DNA of 64,000 bases, taken from positions 186,001-250,000 of the forward strand of contig NZ_JAUCES010000005.1 of the NCBI RefSeq assembly GCF_030348825.1, written 5' to 3'. Shown one piece after another: positions 33,269 to 42,670 of this stretch; position 1 is the first letter of the stretch; the number at the start of each line of letters is the position of its first letter. Source of the DNA: Fictibacillus sp. b24 (lineage in GTDB: Bacteria; Bacillota; Bacilli; Bacillales; Fictibacillaceae). The notes under the pieces were generated by a model. It saw only the letters and a program-made list of their open reading frames with translations, had not been told where the DNA came from and did no database searches. The translations under genes were made by a program, and so were the position numbers.

Positions 33269-34775
33269 TTTTGTGCAAGTCTTTCAAGATCGAAAAGGGG
33301 AACTCGCAAGTGCGCTAGTAGAGCATATTCAAATTTCGTTTATCGCTCTTCTATTTGCTGTGGTTATTTCAATACCTCTTGGAATCTATTTAACGAAGAA
33401 ACCAAAAGTGGCTGAACCTATCATCGGGGTGACAGCCGTGTTGCAGACGATACCTTCACTTGCACTTCTAGGGCTCTTGATACCACTGTTCGGGATTGGT
33501 AAGGTTCCTGCGATTATTGCACTTGTCGTATACGCATTGCTGCCTATTTTAAGAAATACGTATACAGGGATCAAAGAAGTCGATTCCTCATTAATCGAAG
33601 CGGCGCGAGCGATGGGGATGAACGCTAGGAAAAGGCTGATGAAGGTGGAGCTTCCTTTAGCTATGCCTGTTATTATGGCAGGAATTCGAACGTCCATGGT
33701 CCTGATTATTGGTACGGCAACGCTTGCTGCATTAATCGGAGCAGGTGGATTGGGTGATATCATCTTGCTTGGTATTGACCGTAATAACACGATGCTGATC
33801 GTGCTTGGAGCAGTCCCAGCTGCCTTGCTAGCTATTTTATTTGATTTTCTGCTAAGAAGATTTGAGCTTCTTTCTTTTAAGCGAGCACTAACAACGGTAG
33901 GCGTATTTATGGCAGCGGCTATACTGATTATTATCGTTCCTTTTGCCATGAAAGGCGGACAAGAAGATATCGTTATAGGCGGTAAGCTAGGATCTGAGCC
34001 GGAAATCCTGATCAATATGTATAAGCTCTTAATTGAGGAAGAAACGGATTTAAATGTTGAACTAAAGCCCGGACTTGGTAAAACTTCCTTTGTGTTTAAT
34101 GCTTTAAAATCAGGAAGTATTGATATCTATCCAGAATTTACAGGTACAGCAATCGCCGAATTTTTAAAGGAAAATGCAACAAGTACAGACAGCGAAAAAG
34201 TATATGAACAAGCCAGAAAAGGAATGGAAGCCAAGTTTGATATGCAGCTTCTAAGTCCAATGAAATATAACAATACGTATGCGCTTGCCGTTCCACAGCA
34301 AGCAGCAAAGGAATACAACTTGAAAACCATTTCCGACTTAAAGAGCGTTAGTCAAAGTATGAATGCAGGGTTCACACTAGAATTTTCCGATCGGGAAGAT
34401 GGCTACAAAGGAATCCAAAAGCTATATGATATTCAGTTTGCAAATGTCAGGACGATGGAACCAAAACTAAGGTACAACGCGGTGAAAAAGGGAGAAATCG
34501 ATGTGGTGGATGCATACTCGACAGACAGCGAGCTGCGACAATTTAACTTAGTTGTTTTAGAGGATGATAAAAATCTGTTCCCGCCGTATCAAGGTGCACC
34601 AATGCTGCGTAAAGAAACGGTAGAGAAGCACCCAGAGTTAAAGGAAGTCTTAAATAAACTCGCAGGAAAAATTACAGACGATGAAATGCGCGAAATGAAT
34701 TACAAGGTGAACGTTGAAGGAATGTCACCTGAGGAAGTGGCTAAAGATTTCTTAGAGAAGGAAGGGCTGCTTTAA
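33261..34775 (+). CDS. Fused permease and substrate-binding protein, OpuC type
   Basis: A 504-residue fusion. Residues 1-205 are a six-segment MetI-like permease with the EAA motif (EAARAMGMNARKRLMKVELP); a further segment near 215-235 leads out; residues 240-504 are an OpuAC/ProX-like binding domain (VIGGKLGSEPEILINMYKLLI, GSIDIYPEFTGTA, VVDAYSTDSELR). Fusion tethers the receptor at a 1:1 ratio to each permease subunit, as in some Gram-positive OpuC/EgtU-type systems. ATG 33261 overlaps the ATPase gene by eight bases. EgtU-like ergothioneine uptake is an alternative to betaine uptake and cannot be excluded. Confidence 0.9.
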   Translation: MNSFVQVFQDRKGELASALVEHIQISFIALLFAVVISIPLGIYLTKKPKVAEPIIGVTAVLQTIPSLALLGLLIPLFGIGKVPAIIALVVYALLPILRNTYTGIKEVDSSLIEAARAMGMNARKRLMKVELPLAMPVIMAGIRTSMVLIIGTATLAALIGAGGLGDIILLGIDRNNTMLIVLGAVPAALLAILFDFLLRRFELLSFKRALTTVGVFMAAAILIIIVPFAMKGGQEDIVIGGKLGSEPEILINMYKLLIEEETDLNVELKPGLGKTSFVFNALKSGSIDIYPEFTGTAIAEFLKENATSTDSEKVYEQARKGMEAKFDMQLLSPMKYNNTYALAVPQQAAKEYNLKTISDLKSVSQSMNAGFTLEFSDREDGYKGIQKLYDIQFANVRTMEPKLRYNAVKKGEIDVVDAYSTDSELRQFNLVVLEDDKNLFPPYQGAPMLRKETVEKHPELKEVLNKLAGKITDDEMREMNYKVNVEGMSPEEVAKDFLEKEGLL

Positions 34776-34880
34776 TTAAAGCTCATGGAAAAAGAAAGTA
34801 CCCTCGAACGGATAAATCCTTTCAAGAGCAAGAAAGCAACACAGCCAGCCTAAATTTCGACAAAAAATTTCCCGGAAAAT

Positions 34881-34922
34881 AAACCATCCAAAGCAGTTGT
34901 GGACTGCATGGATGGTTTTTGT
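34881..34922. terminator. Bidirectional terminator
   Basis: AAACCATCCA.AGCAGT/ACTGC.TGGATGGTTT with a T-run on the right and A-run on the left, between convergent genes. Confidence 0.85.
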
Positions 34923-35594
34923 TTAGAAATCTACTTTAAACGTAAGTGGATCTGCTATCTTCTTTTTCTTATCATTGATGACTTCACTGGATGTGATTGT
35001 TAAGTTTTTCAGTTTTTCTGGATCGGTTTCATCGAGGATAATGCCTAGGCTGCCGACTTTCTCTTCGCCAGGTTTTATCTCGCCGTTCAGTTTTTCTAAA
35101 TAAAAGTCATCCTCCCACGTTACTGTTTCACCTTGGTCTGTTTTAATCTCTGAAACAGGATTAAAATGAGCGTTTTCTTTCCCGTTATTTTTAATTCTTA
35201 CGTTGACTCGAACATACGGGAATTTATCTTTTTCCGTATAGCCATGGAAGAAATCAATCAGATCAACGGAAGGTGCGTAATCAAGCACTTTTACTTCAGC
35301 GATCGTAAGAGAGATTAAATCTGATTTTTGTTCTTCATCCAATTTTGCGTACTTTTTTAGTGTGACGGTTCCATCTTGGTCTTCAACCTTTTTGTTGATC
35401 TCTGTTAGCTCTGTATCGTCAGAAGCCTGTGAACTGTCGTTAAATGAGAGTTCTTCTTCATTCTTTGATGGTGTTTCTTGTTTTGGTTCATTCTGCTGTG
35501 TTTCATTTTTATTTTCTTGTTTTTCTGTATCAGTTGAACAGCCCGTAAAAATGACAGCTGTTAATCCAAGCAATATCCAGCGTTTGAAAGCCAT
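34923..35594 (-). CDS. Lipoprotein with beta-sandwich domain
   Basis: A 223-residue lipoprotein. Lipobox FTGC places the lipidated Cys at residue 19. A Glu/Lys/Gln/Asn-rich linker (20-80) is followed by a globular domain of alternating strands with PYVRVNVRIKNNGKENAHFNP, the hallmark of DUF4352-like or Telomeric-repeat-like immunoglobulin folds. Membrane-anchored, facing outside. It shares no operon evidence with phoA, which ends in a hairpin 80 bases upstream. Function unknown. Confidence 0.78.
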   Translation of the reverse strand: MAFKRWILLGLTAVIFTGCSTDTEKQENKNETQQNEPKQETPSKNEEELSFNDSSQASDDTELTEINKKVEDQDGTVTLKKYAKLDEEQKSDLISLTIAEVKVLDYAPSVDLIDFFHGYTEKDKFPYVRVNVRIKNNGKENAHFNPVSEIKTDQGETVTWEDDFYLEKLNGEIKPGEEKVGSLGIILDETDPEKLKNLTITSSEVINDKKKKIADPLTFKVDF

Positions 35595-35611
35595 AAAGGT
35601 ACCTCCTAAAA

Positions 35612-35648
35612 GATAAGCACCCCGCTATAAGAACGGGATGCTTTTTTT
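35612..35648 (-). terminator. Terminator of phoA
   Basis: Minus strand AGCATCCCG/CGGGGTGCT with a 9-base loop and a moderate T-rich tail (TATCTTTT). Confidence 0.65.
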
Positions 35649-35674
35649 GTTAGATTATCCTATTGTTATGAAGA

Positions 35675-37036
35675 TTATTTCTTTGCGGCAGACTTGGTTT
35701 TCTCTAAAATAGCGAAGATTTCTTTTGCTGTATCCGTGTTGTCGATCTTTCCAGTGAAATTCTCCATTCCAGGTCCATAAGCATAGACGTTTACATCTTC
35801 ACCAGTATGCCCGTCTGTTGTCCAGCCTGTTCCTGTACGAAGATCAAAGATTTTTTCGATGGCGTTATCGATTTCTAAAACATCACCGCTTTTTTCTTTT
35901 GCATCTTTAACAGATTGAACTTCTTCAGGTGTTAATTCAAGGTCAATATATTTCTTTAAAGTTTCTTCTACTGGTGCACCTTTTGCGATTTCTTTTGCAA
36001 TATAGTCAGGTGTTTTCTTTGCTGCCTTAATATCAGTAGGATCCCACTTGTATTCACCGTCACGTCCCATTGTCATACCGCCTGTTGAATGGTCAGCTGT
36101 TGTGATAACAAGTGTGTGCTTGTCCTTTTTAGCAAATTCGATAGCTGATTGGAAAGCTTGTTCAAAGTCTTCCATTTCACTCATTCCTGCAACAACATCG
36201 TTGTCATGACCTGCCCAGTCAATTTGGCTTCCTTCAACCATAAGGAAGAAACCATCATCATTTTTATTTAAACGGTCTAATGCAGAGTTTGTCATCTCTT
36301 TTAGGGATGGCTGCTCTTTTGGACGGTCGATTTTTTTGTCAAGCTCTTTTGGAGCAAATAAGCCTAGAACTTGTTCGTTGTCATCTTTAAGCATTTGGTC
36401 ACGATCTGTAACGTAAGAGTATCCATCTTTTTGGAATTCTTTAGTAATGTTGCGGTCTTTACGTTCAAAATAGCTAGTACCGCCACCTAAAATAACGTCA
36501 ACCTTATGCTTGCCATTTACCATATCATCGTAATAATCATCTGCGATTTGGTTGTAATTTTCACGAGATTCATCATGCGCACCGAATGCAGCTGGTGTAG
36601 CGTGATTGATTTGAGATGTAGCGACTAAACCAGTTGATTTTCCATTTTCTTTAGCTTGTTCTAAGACTGTTTTTACATCTTGTTTTTCCATATCAACTGC
36701 GATTGCACCGTTGTAAGTTTTGATTCCTGCAGACATTGAAGTAGCTGCTGCGGCAGAATCGGTTACGCTCTCTTTTTTATCGTGAGAATAAGTGGATTGC
36801 ATCCCTACTAAATACTTATCAAATGCAGTGTCCTCCATCATAGGAGTTTTTTTATCATCTTTATATGCACGGTAAGCCGACGTGTAAGTTGGCCCCATAC
36901 CATCACCGATCAAGAAGATTACATTTCGAATTTCATTTTTATTCTTATCATCAGCTGATGCCTGATTTATAGCTAAACTGCTTATAGCAAGTGTTGATGC
37001 CATTGCAACGGATAGAACTTTTTTTGAAATAGCCAT
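35675..37036 (-). CDS. phoA: Secreted alkaline phosphatase
   Basis: A 453-residue exported phosphomonoesterase. Signal peptide about 1-28 (cut at QASA). Metal and catalytic residues: D45 (LIGDGMG), nucleophile S94 with D93 (VTDSAAAATS), T/E and D/H in MVEGSQIDWAGHDND, TTADHSTGG, and the late H in DGHTGEDVNVYAYGP. Length fits PhoA/PhoB of Bacillus. Its promoter has two TTTACA Pho boxes 11 bases apart, so PhoP induction under phosphate limitation is expected. SD GGAGG. Confidence 0.94.
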   Translation of the reverse strand: MAISKKVLSVAMASTLAISSLAINQASADDKNKNEIRNVIFLIGDGMGPTYTSAYRAYKDDKKTPMMEDTAFDKYLVGMQSTYSHDKKESVTDSAAAATSMSAGIKTYNGAIAVDMEKQDVKTVLEQAKENGKSTGLVATSQINHATPAAFGAHDESRENYNQIADDYYDDMVNGKHKVDVILGGGTSYFERKDRNITKEFQKDGYSYVTDRDQMLKDDNEQVLGLFAPKELDKKIDRPKEQPSLKEMTNSALDRLNKNDDGFFLMVEGSQIDWAGHDNDVVAGMSEMEDFEQAFQSAIEFAKKDKHTLVITTADHSTGGMTMGRDGEYKWDPTDIKAAKKTPDYIAKEIAKGAPVEETLKKYIDLELTPEEVQSVKDAKEKSGDVLEIDNAIEKIFDLRTGTGWTTDGHTGEDVNVYAYGPGMENFTGKIDNTDTAKEIFAILEKTKSAAKK

Positions 37037-37077
37037 AATAGCCTCCTGTTGTTTTCGTAGTTGTCTTACAGGAAGAA

Positions 37078-37131
37078 ATTATACTCGCATAACATTTCAG
37101 TTGGGTTATGAGAATGTAAAGGTTTTGTAAA
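37078..37131 (-). promoter_or_regulatory. phoA promoter with Pho boxes
   Basis: Minus strand: TTTACA at 37131-37126 and at 37120-37115, exactly 11 bases apart as PhoP dimers need, and a TATAAT -10 at 37083-37078. The spacing between the boxes and the -10 is as expected for PhoP-activated promoters. Confidence 0.75.
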
Positions 37132-37198
37132 TAAAAGGGAGATTTGTTTGTTGATGCTGTTTGAAGAGGGCTTTGAGGTGAGTATGCTGTGTTGTTTG

Positions 37199-37265
37199 TC
37201 GAAAATCGGATAAAAATTTTTATGTGCGGATATATTTCATTAATACGCGGATATAAATCGAATTA
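37199..37265 (+). repeat. Degenerate short repeat array 3
   Basis: Three units around CGGATA(T/A) (AATCGGATAAAAATTTTTA, GTGCGGATATATTTCATTA, ACGCGGATATAAATCGAATT). Shorter and more decayed than arrays 1 and 2. The 37132-37318 gap holds nothing else I can name. Confidence 0.45.
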
Positions 37266-37318
37266 CCTTGGATATTGAGGGCGATGTCTATCTAACTGTT
37301 TATGTATGCAGAGAAAAC

Positions 37319-37360
37319 AAAAAAAAGAGGCTGTAACTCAGAACTTCGAGTCAGCCTCTT
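37319..37360 (-). terminator. Terminator of ald
   Basis: Minus strand AAGAGGCTG.ACTC/GAGT.CAGCCTCTT followed by T8. Confidence 0.85.
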
Positions 37361-37373
37361 CTATTTGTATCAA

Positions 37374-38504
37374 TTATACGGTTTGAACCACTTTTTCAAG
37401 AGCTACTTCTGGTGAAACATAGTCGTAGCCAAGATCCGTCGCAACAGCTTCGTATGTTACATATCCGGCAGCTGTGTTAAGACCCGCTTTAAGAGGTGCG
37501 TTTTGAGCGATTGCAGCTTGTGCACCTTTGTTAGCGATTTGAAGTGCATAAGGAACGGTTACGTTTGTTAGTGCGATCGTAGAAGTACGAGGCACTGCAC
37601 CAGGCATGTTTGCTACTGCATAGTGAACAACACCGTGCTTGTCGTATGTCGGGTTGTCATGTGTTGTGATGCGGTCAACCGTTTCAAAGATACCGCCTTG
37701 GTCGATCGCAACGTCAACAACAACAGATCCTGGAGTCATGGATTTGATCATTTCTTCTGTTACCAATTTAGGTGCTTTTGCTCCTGGAATTAGTACAGCA
37801 CCGATTACAAGATCAGATTCTGCAACAGCTTGTGCGATGTTTAATGGGTTAGACATCAGCGTTTGGATGCTGTTTCCGAAAATATCGTCCAATTGACGAA
37901 GACGGTCTGGGCTAAGGTCGATGATTGTAACGTCAGCGCCAAGGCCGATAGCAACTTTAGCTGCGTTCGTACCAACAACACCGCCACCGATGATTGTCAC
38001 TTTACCGCGGCGAACACCTGGTACGCCTGCAAGAAGGATACCTTTTCCGCCTTTAGGCTTCTCAAGGAACTGTGCACCGATTTGTGCAGACATACGTCCT
38101 GCAACTTCACTCATTGGCGTTAATAGAGGAAGCGTACGGTTAAATTCAACTGTTTCGTAAGCGATCGCTGTTACACCGCTCTCCGTTAGTGCTTTTGCCA
38201 ATGCTGGCTCAGCCGCCAAGTGAAGATATGTAAACAGAATAAGATCTGAACGGAAGTACTTGTATTCAGAAGCAAGTGGCTCTTTAACCTTCATAACCAT
38301 TTCTGCAGACCATGCGTCTTTTGCTTCAGCAACGATCTCTGCTCCTGCTGCTGCATAATCTTCGTTTGTAAATCCGCTGCCAACACCTGCGTTGTTTTCT
38401 ACAAGAACGCTGTGGCCTGCAGCTGTTAATGTAATAACACCTGATGGCGTAATCGCTACGCGGTTTTCATTATTTTTAATCTCTGCTGGAATTCCAATAA
38501 TCAT
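37374..38504 (-). CDS. ald: Alanine dehydrogenase
   Basis: A 376-residue NAD-dependent enzyme converting L-alanine to pyruvate and ammonia; needed for growth on alanine and for normal sporulation in Bacillus. N-terminal catalytic domain with [17 protein letters not shown] and K/H residues ([20 protein letters not shown]), the Rossmann loop [22 protein letters not shown] and [19 protein letters not shown]. Length is exact for the family. SD AGGAGG. The gene lies 125 bases downstream of adeR, its known activator, separated by adeR's terminator. Confidence 0.96.
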   Translation of the reverse strand: MIIGIPAEIKNNENRVAITPSGVITLTAAGHSVLVENNAGVGSGFTNEDYAAAGAEIVAEAKDAWSAEMVMKVKEPLASEYKYFRSDLILFTYLHLAAEPALAKALTESGVTAIAYETVEFNRTLPLLTPMSEVAGRMSAQIGAQFLEKPKGGKGILLAGVPGVRRGKVTIIGGGVVGTNAAKVAIGLGADVTIIDLSPDRLRQLDDIFGNSIQTLMSNPLNIAQAVAESDLVIGAVLIPGAKAPKLVTEEMIKSMTPGSVVVDVAIDQGGIFETVDRITTHDNPTYDKHGVVHYAVANMPGAVPRTSTIALTNVTVPYALQIANKGAQAAIAQNAPLKAGLNTAAGYVTYEAVATDLGYDYVSPEVALEKVVQTV

Positions 38505-38606
38505 TTGTGAATCCTCCTATATATATAAATTCGTTGAGTGCGTTTTCAATTGTGATTTCAGTATAGTTCGGAGGTAAAAGCTTTGCATTGTTAGGAAATT
38601 AGAAAA

Positions 38607-38641
38607 TGAAAAAAAGCATTTGTGAATATTCACAAACGCTC
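38607..38641 (-). terminator. Terminator of adeR overlapping its stop
   Basis: The perfect dyad TTTGTGAATATTCACAAA, flanked by AGC.../...GCT, is followed on the minus strand by T7. It spans the adeR stop codon. It might also act as an AdeR site for ald. Confidence 0.8.
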
Positions 38642-39877
38642 CTGTTTAAAAAGTCTGTTCATCTTAAAATCCAGGTAGATCATAATCTTTTGATGGGGAC
38701 TTTTCATGTCTATATTTGTAATCTCACTAATGCGCTTTAAACGGTAAAGCAGTGTGTTCATATGGATATGAAGGACTTCTGATGCTTTATTTAGGTTTTC
38801 ATCCATTGTTAAATATGTCTCTAGTGTATGACAGAGCTCTGTTTTATGCAGGCGGTCATACTCCTGAAGAGACTGAATCATCTCGTTATAATAGCTCTGT
38901 CTTTGTTGTTTATCATAAATTGCATCTAAGAACTGGTAGATGCCGAGTTCATGGTAGCCGTTTAAGTTTAGTGTTTCACCGCCTAGCTTTTCCTGGACAG
39001 CTAGTACACTGGATGCTTCTTTATAGCTTTTTTCTACTTGTGAGAAAGAAGAGACAAGACTGCCGTATGCAGCTTTTATTTCTGAAACTGAAAATCGTTC
39101 TTTCATATGAGTAAAAAAGGACTCAACAAATGATTTTGCCAGATCTAATGGTGGTTCCTTACCGGCGAATGAGGCAAGGAGAAGCATTTGGTTTGCGTCA
39201 GCGGCAGACAACAGGACATTGATCTTTTGGTTAACCGCGGCTAAGTAAAGGATGTCTTTTTCTAGAGCAGGTGTAACTTCATCTTCTAGCTGCAAAATAA
39301 AAACGGTCGCAGGAAGTACAGGCAAAATGTTGAGTTCATGCAGCTTTTCCAGGATACGCTCTTCTTGAGGAAGGTTTCCCGTAAGCATCTTCCAAAAAAG
39401 TTCTTGCCGGTTTTCTTCTTTCTTTTTTGTACCAATCTGCATTTGAAGAAGCTGACTTTTTGCTGAAGCGGCCGCTAGCTTTAATAACTGCATATCATCT
39501 TGTGTTAATTGCTTTTCAACTTCTAGTACCCAAATATAGCCGAGAACTTCCTTGTTTTTTCGAATGGAAACGGCGACGCGGTCACCGAGTCCGACCTTTT
39601 GGATAGAACTAACCCAAACAGGGTCATCACTTTCTTGCAGTCTTGGAATCACGCCATCTTTCCAAAGGCTGTTCACCACTTTTTCAGGTACGCGGCGCCC
39701 AATAATGGTTGCGACGCGCGCTGGATCTGTTCCGTCTTCATGTGTACTGTAAGCGAGGAGACGATGGTTCTGATCTTCAATCGTTACAGGGCATGACAAA
39801 ACATCACTAATTTTGTCCGCTAAATTTTCAAGACTGCCGAATGTTCCTTTAAAAGGATCAGATTGATAGTTCTTCAT
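38630..39877 (-). CDS. adeR: PucR family activator AdeR
   Basis: About 415 residues. Start ATG 39877 (MKNYQSDPFKG) follows GGGAG by 8 bases; an ATG six codons earlier has no clear SD. N-terminal GAF-like sensor (about 15-145), a GGDEF-like CdaR middle (170-300) and a C-terminal PucR helix-turn-helix (HTLETYLTMDENLNKASEVLHIHMNTLLYRLKRI). In B. subtilis AdeR (YukF) switches on ald in response to L-alanine. Synteny with ald supports the name. Confidence 0.88.
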   Translation of the reverse strand: MKNYQSDPFKGTFGSLENLADKISDVLSCPVTIEDQNHRLLAYSTHEDGTDPARVATIIGRRVPEKVVNSLWKDGVIPRLQESDDPVWVSSIQKVGLGDRVAVSIRKNKEVLGYIWVLEVEKQLTQDDMQLLKLAAASAKSQLLQMQIGTKKKEENRQELFWKMLTGNLPQEERILEKLHELNILPVLPATVFILQLEDEVTPALEKDILYLAAVNQKINVLLSAADANQMLLLASFAGKEPPLDLAKSFVESFFTHMKERFSVSEIKAAYGSLVSSFSQVEKSYKEASSVLAVQEKLGGETLNLNGYHELGIYQFLDAIYDKQQRQSYYNEMIQSLQEYDRLHKTELCHTLETYLTMDENLNKASEVLHIHMNTLLYRLKRISEITNIDMKSPHQKIMIYLDFKMNRLFKQERL

Positions 39878-40007
39878 TACTTTGTCTCCCGCCATTAGTT
39901 ACTCTGCTTATATTCTACCGAAAAAGGGAAGGTGATTACAGGAGAAAAACGAATCTTTGTAGAAAGGTAATAAGGTTAAGGATTTAAATTGGATAGGGGG
40001 CTTTATT

Positions 40008-41711
40008 ATGAAGTTTAGTGAATTTACATATGAACGACCAGATGTTGCGAAGCTTAAAATGGAATTTGAGGAAGCAGTCCAGGTTTTTAAAGATGCTTCT
40101 TCAGCTGAGAAACAAAATGAGGCGATGAAAAAGGTTGTAGCATTGCGCAATAGTTTTGAATCAAAAGCAAGGCTCGCAAAGATTCGCCATACGATTAATA
40201 CGGAAGACGCGTTCTATAAAGAAGAACAAGCATTTATGGATGAAAACCTTCCTGTCTATCAAGGTATGGTAACGTCTTTTCATGAAGCGCTCGTTCAATC
40301 TCCTTTTAAAGATGAACTAGAAAAGAAGTGGGGCAGCCAGCTGTTCCGTTTAGCGGAATTAAAAGTGAAGACGTATTCAGAAGATGTGTTAGAAGATCTG
40401 AAGCAAGAAAATAAATTAAGCTCGGAATATGTAAAGGTGATGGCGTCAGCTAAGATTGAGTTTGACGGAAAAGAGCTAAACCTTGCGCAGCTTTCTCCAT
40501 ATGCACAATCGGCAGATCGCGAAACGAGAAAAGCGGCAAGCAAGGCAGGGAATGCTTTCTTAAGTTCAAATCAAGAGAAGTTCGATTCGATCTATGACGA
40601 GCTTGTAAAACTTCGTACAGGGATCGCAAAAAAGTTAGGCTACAATAATTTCACTGAACTTGCTTATGACCGAATGGGCAGAACGGATTATAATGCGGCA
40701 GATGTAAAAGTGTTCCGCGACCAAGTCAAAGAAATCATCGTTCCACTTTGTACAAAATTGAAGAAAAGCCAGCAAAAGCGAATCGGTTTAGGTGAGTTCA
40801 AGTTTTACGATGAGCCGTTCAGCTTTACAACTGGAAATCCTAAGCCACAAGGTGATGCAGGCTGGATTGTTGATCAGGCAAAACAAGTTTTTAGCGGTCT
40901 TTCACAAGAAACAGGCGCGTTCTTTAATTACATGGCCGAGGACGAGCTCATGGATTTGGAAAGCAAAAAAGGAAAAGCACCCGGCGGTTATTGTACGTAT
41001 CTTCAAGACTATACGGCTCCGTTTATCTTTACGAACTTTAACGGATCTGATAACGATGTGCGCGTACTGCTGCATGAGATCGGCCATGCTTTCCAGATGT
41101 ATACGAGCCGTGGTTTTGAAGTTCCTGAATATCAGTTCCCAACACTTGAAGCGTGTGAGATCCACTCGATGAGTATGGAGTTTTTGACGTATCCGTGGAT
41201 GGAAAAGCTGTTCGGACCAGACACTGAGAAATACTTATATTCCCACTTAACGGGTGCGGTTGAGTTTATTCCTTATGGTGTTGCAGTCGATGAGTTTCAG
41301 CATTTTGTATATGACAACCCGGATGCTTCGCTTGCTGAACGCCGTACGAAGTGGAGAGAGCTTGAGAAGGTGTACTTGCCACATCGCGATTATGATGGAT
41401 TAGAGTATCTAGAGAATGGTGGCTTCTGGCATAGACAAGGCCACATTTTCCGTTCGCCGTTCTATTATATCGATTACACGCTCGCTCAAATTTGTGCCCT
41501 TCAGTTCTGGAAGCGGTCTGTTGAAAACCGTGAGAGCGCATGGGAAGATTATTTTGCGCTTTGCCAAAAAGGAGGAAGTCTGCCTTTTACAAAGCTGGTT
41601 GAAGAAGCGGGGCTGATTTCGCCTTTTGAAAAAGGCTGTGTAGCGTCCGTTGTCGGTGAAGTAGAGAAGTTCCTAGCCACAGTTGATGAAGATCAGTTTG
41701 CGAAGGCTTAA
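40008..41711 (+). CDS. M3 family oligoendopeptidase
   Basis: A 567-residue cytoplasmic zinc peptidase. HEIGH at 356-360 gives two zinc ligands and the catalytic Glu; the third is in EACEIHS (381-387). The late substrate-binding FYYIDYTLAQICALQFW and the GYCTYLQDYTAPFIFTNF block are typical of the M3B oligoendopeptidase F branch. It trims oligopeptides of about 5-20 residues. SD GATAGGGGG. Followed by a strong terminator. Confidence 0.94.
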   Translation: MKFSEFTYERPDVAKLKMEFEEAVQVFKDASSAEKQNEAMKKVVALRNSFESKARLAKIRHTINTEDAFYKEEQAFMDENLPVYQGMVTSFHEALVQSPFKDELEKKWGSQLFRLAELKVKTYSEDVLEDLKQENKLSSEYVKVMASAKIEFDGKELNLAQLSPYAQSADRETRKAASKAGNAFLSSNQEKFDSIYDELVKLRTGIAKKLGYNNFTELAYDRMGRTDYNAADVKVFRDQVKEIIVPLCTKLKKSQQKRIGLGEFKFYDEPFSFTTGNPKPQGDAGWIVDQAKQVFSGLSQETGAFFNYMAEDELMDLESKKGKAPGGYCTYLQDYTAPFIFTNFNGSDNDVRVLLHEIGHAFQMYTSRGFEVPEYQFPTLEACEIHSMSMEFLTYPWMEKLFGPDTEKYLYSHLTGAVEFIPYGVAVDEFQHFVYDNPDASLAERRTKWRELEKVYLPHRDYDGLEYLENGGFWHRQGHIFRSPFYYIDYTLAQICALQFWKRSVENRESAWEDYFALCQKGGSLPFTKLVEEAGLISPFEKGCVASVVGEVEKFLATVDEDQFAKA

Positions 41712-41736
41712 GATTGAATAGAGATTGGATGAGGAG

Positions 41737-41762
41737 AAAACCGGCCGTGGGCCGGTTTTTTG
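41737..41762 (+). terminator. Terminator of the M3 peptidase gene
   Basis: AAAACCGGCC/GGCCGGTTTT with a short loop and T6. Confidence 0.92.
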
Positions 41763-41814
41763 TTTGTTAAGGACTGGAGGTTTTAGGCAGGGGGTATAAG
41801 AGTGGTTGAAATTT

Positions 41815-41945
41815 GGTCGCTAAATATCGACTCGCCGATATATGAGCAAAACTCGCCGGATTATTGCCAAAACTCGCGGGATTAACTGCAAAATTTCAGG
41901 GATTATTCCTTAAATTTCTCGAATTAATGGCTTAAATACCCAGCT
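41815..41945 (-). repeat. Degenerate 21-22-bp tandem repeat array 2
   Basis: About five units of AAAACTCGCGGGATTA-type (AAACTCGCCGGATTATTGCC, AAACTCGCGGGATTAACTGC, AAATTTCAGGGATTATTCC, AAATTTCTCGAATTAATGGC). Its reverse complement carries the TAATCCCGCGAG core of array 1. It fills most of the 41763-42107 gap. Confidence 0.6.
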
Positions 41946-42128
41946 AGGTAATAGATAGAAGTCGTTGAGTTGCTCGAAACTGTACAATATTTGAAGAATT
42001 ATTGACACTTGTAAAGGGAATGCTGTTTTCAGCTGCACATAAGTTTGTGAATAGGGTCTTGAGTGGTAAAATAATAAAGAAATCGTAGAAGTTTTAAAGA
42101 CTTTTAGTTGAAAAGGAGTAATACAAAA

Positions 42129-42662
42129 ATGGCTGAAACGAAACAGCGTAACTATACACCGCTAATTATCGGACTATCCATTGCGATCAACGTGCTTGTG
42201 GCCGTATTGTTCTTCTTGCCTGAATATGAGGGAGAAATTGCTTTTGATGTAACCTTGCTGCCGCGATTGAACGCGATCTTTAACAGCTTTACATTCGTAT
42301 TTTTACTTGCTGCTCTTTATTTTGTAAAACAAAAAAACATAACCCTTCATAAACGCTTTATTTTTGCTGCATTTACGAGTACAACATTCTTTTTGCTGTC
42401 ATATGTGACGTATCATTACTTAACAGAGTCAACGTCTTATGGCGGCGAGGGACCGCTTAAGTACATCTACTTCTTTATTTTGATCACACATATCCTGCTT
42501 GCGATTGTGATTGTGCCGCTCGCGTTAATAACTGTTACACGAGGACTCAATATGCAAGTGGACAAGCATCGCAAAATTGCACGCTGGACGATGCCGTTAT
42601 GGTTGTATGTAAGCTTAACAGGCGTGCTAGTATATTTGATGATTGCGCCATATTATTCATAA
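42129..42662 (+). CDS. ctaM: DUF420 membrane protein, CtaM/YozB
   Basis: A 177-residue protein with five membrane segments. The DUF420 core is seen: PRLNAIFNSFTFVFLLAALYFVKQKN, ITLHKRFIFAAFTSTTFFLLSYVTYH, and THILLAIVIVPLALITVTRGLNMQVDKHRKIARWTMPLWLYVS. Four conserved His lie at membrane edges. CtaM is needed for heme-copper oxidase maturation in staphylococci and YozB is the Bacillus orthologue. Start ATG 42129 after AAAAGGAG. No cta genes are nearby. Confidence 0.87.
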   Translation: MAETKQRNYTPLIIGLSIAINVLVAVLFFLPEYEGEIAFDVTLLPRLNAIFNSFTFVFLLAALYFVKQKNITLHKRFIFAAFTSTTFFLLSYVTYHYLTESTSYGGEGPLKYIYFFILITHILLAIVIVPLALITVTRGLNMQVDKHRKIARWTMPLWLYVSLTGVLVYLMIAPYYS

Positions 42663-42670
42663 CAAACAGG

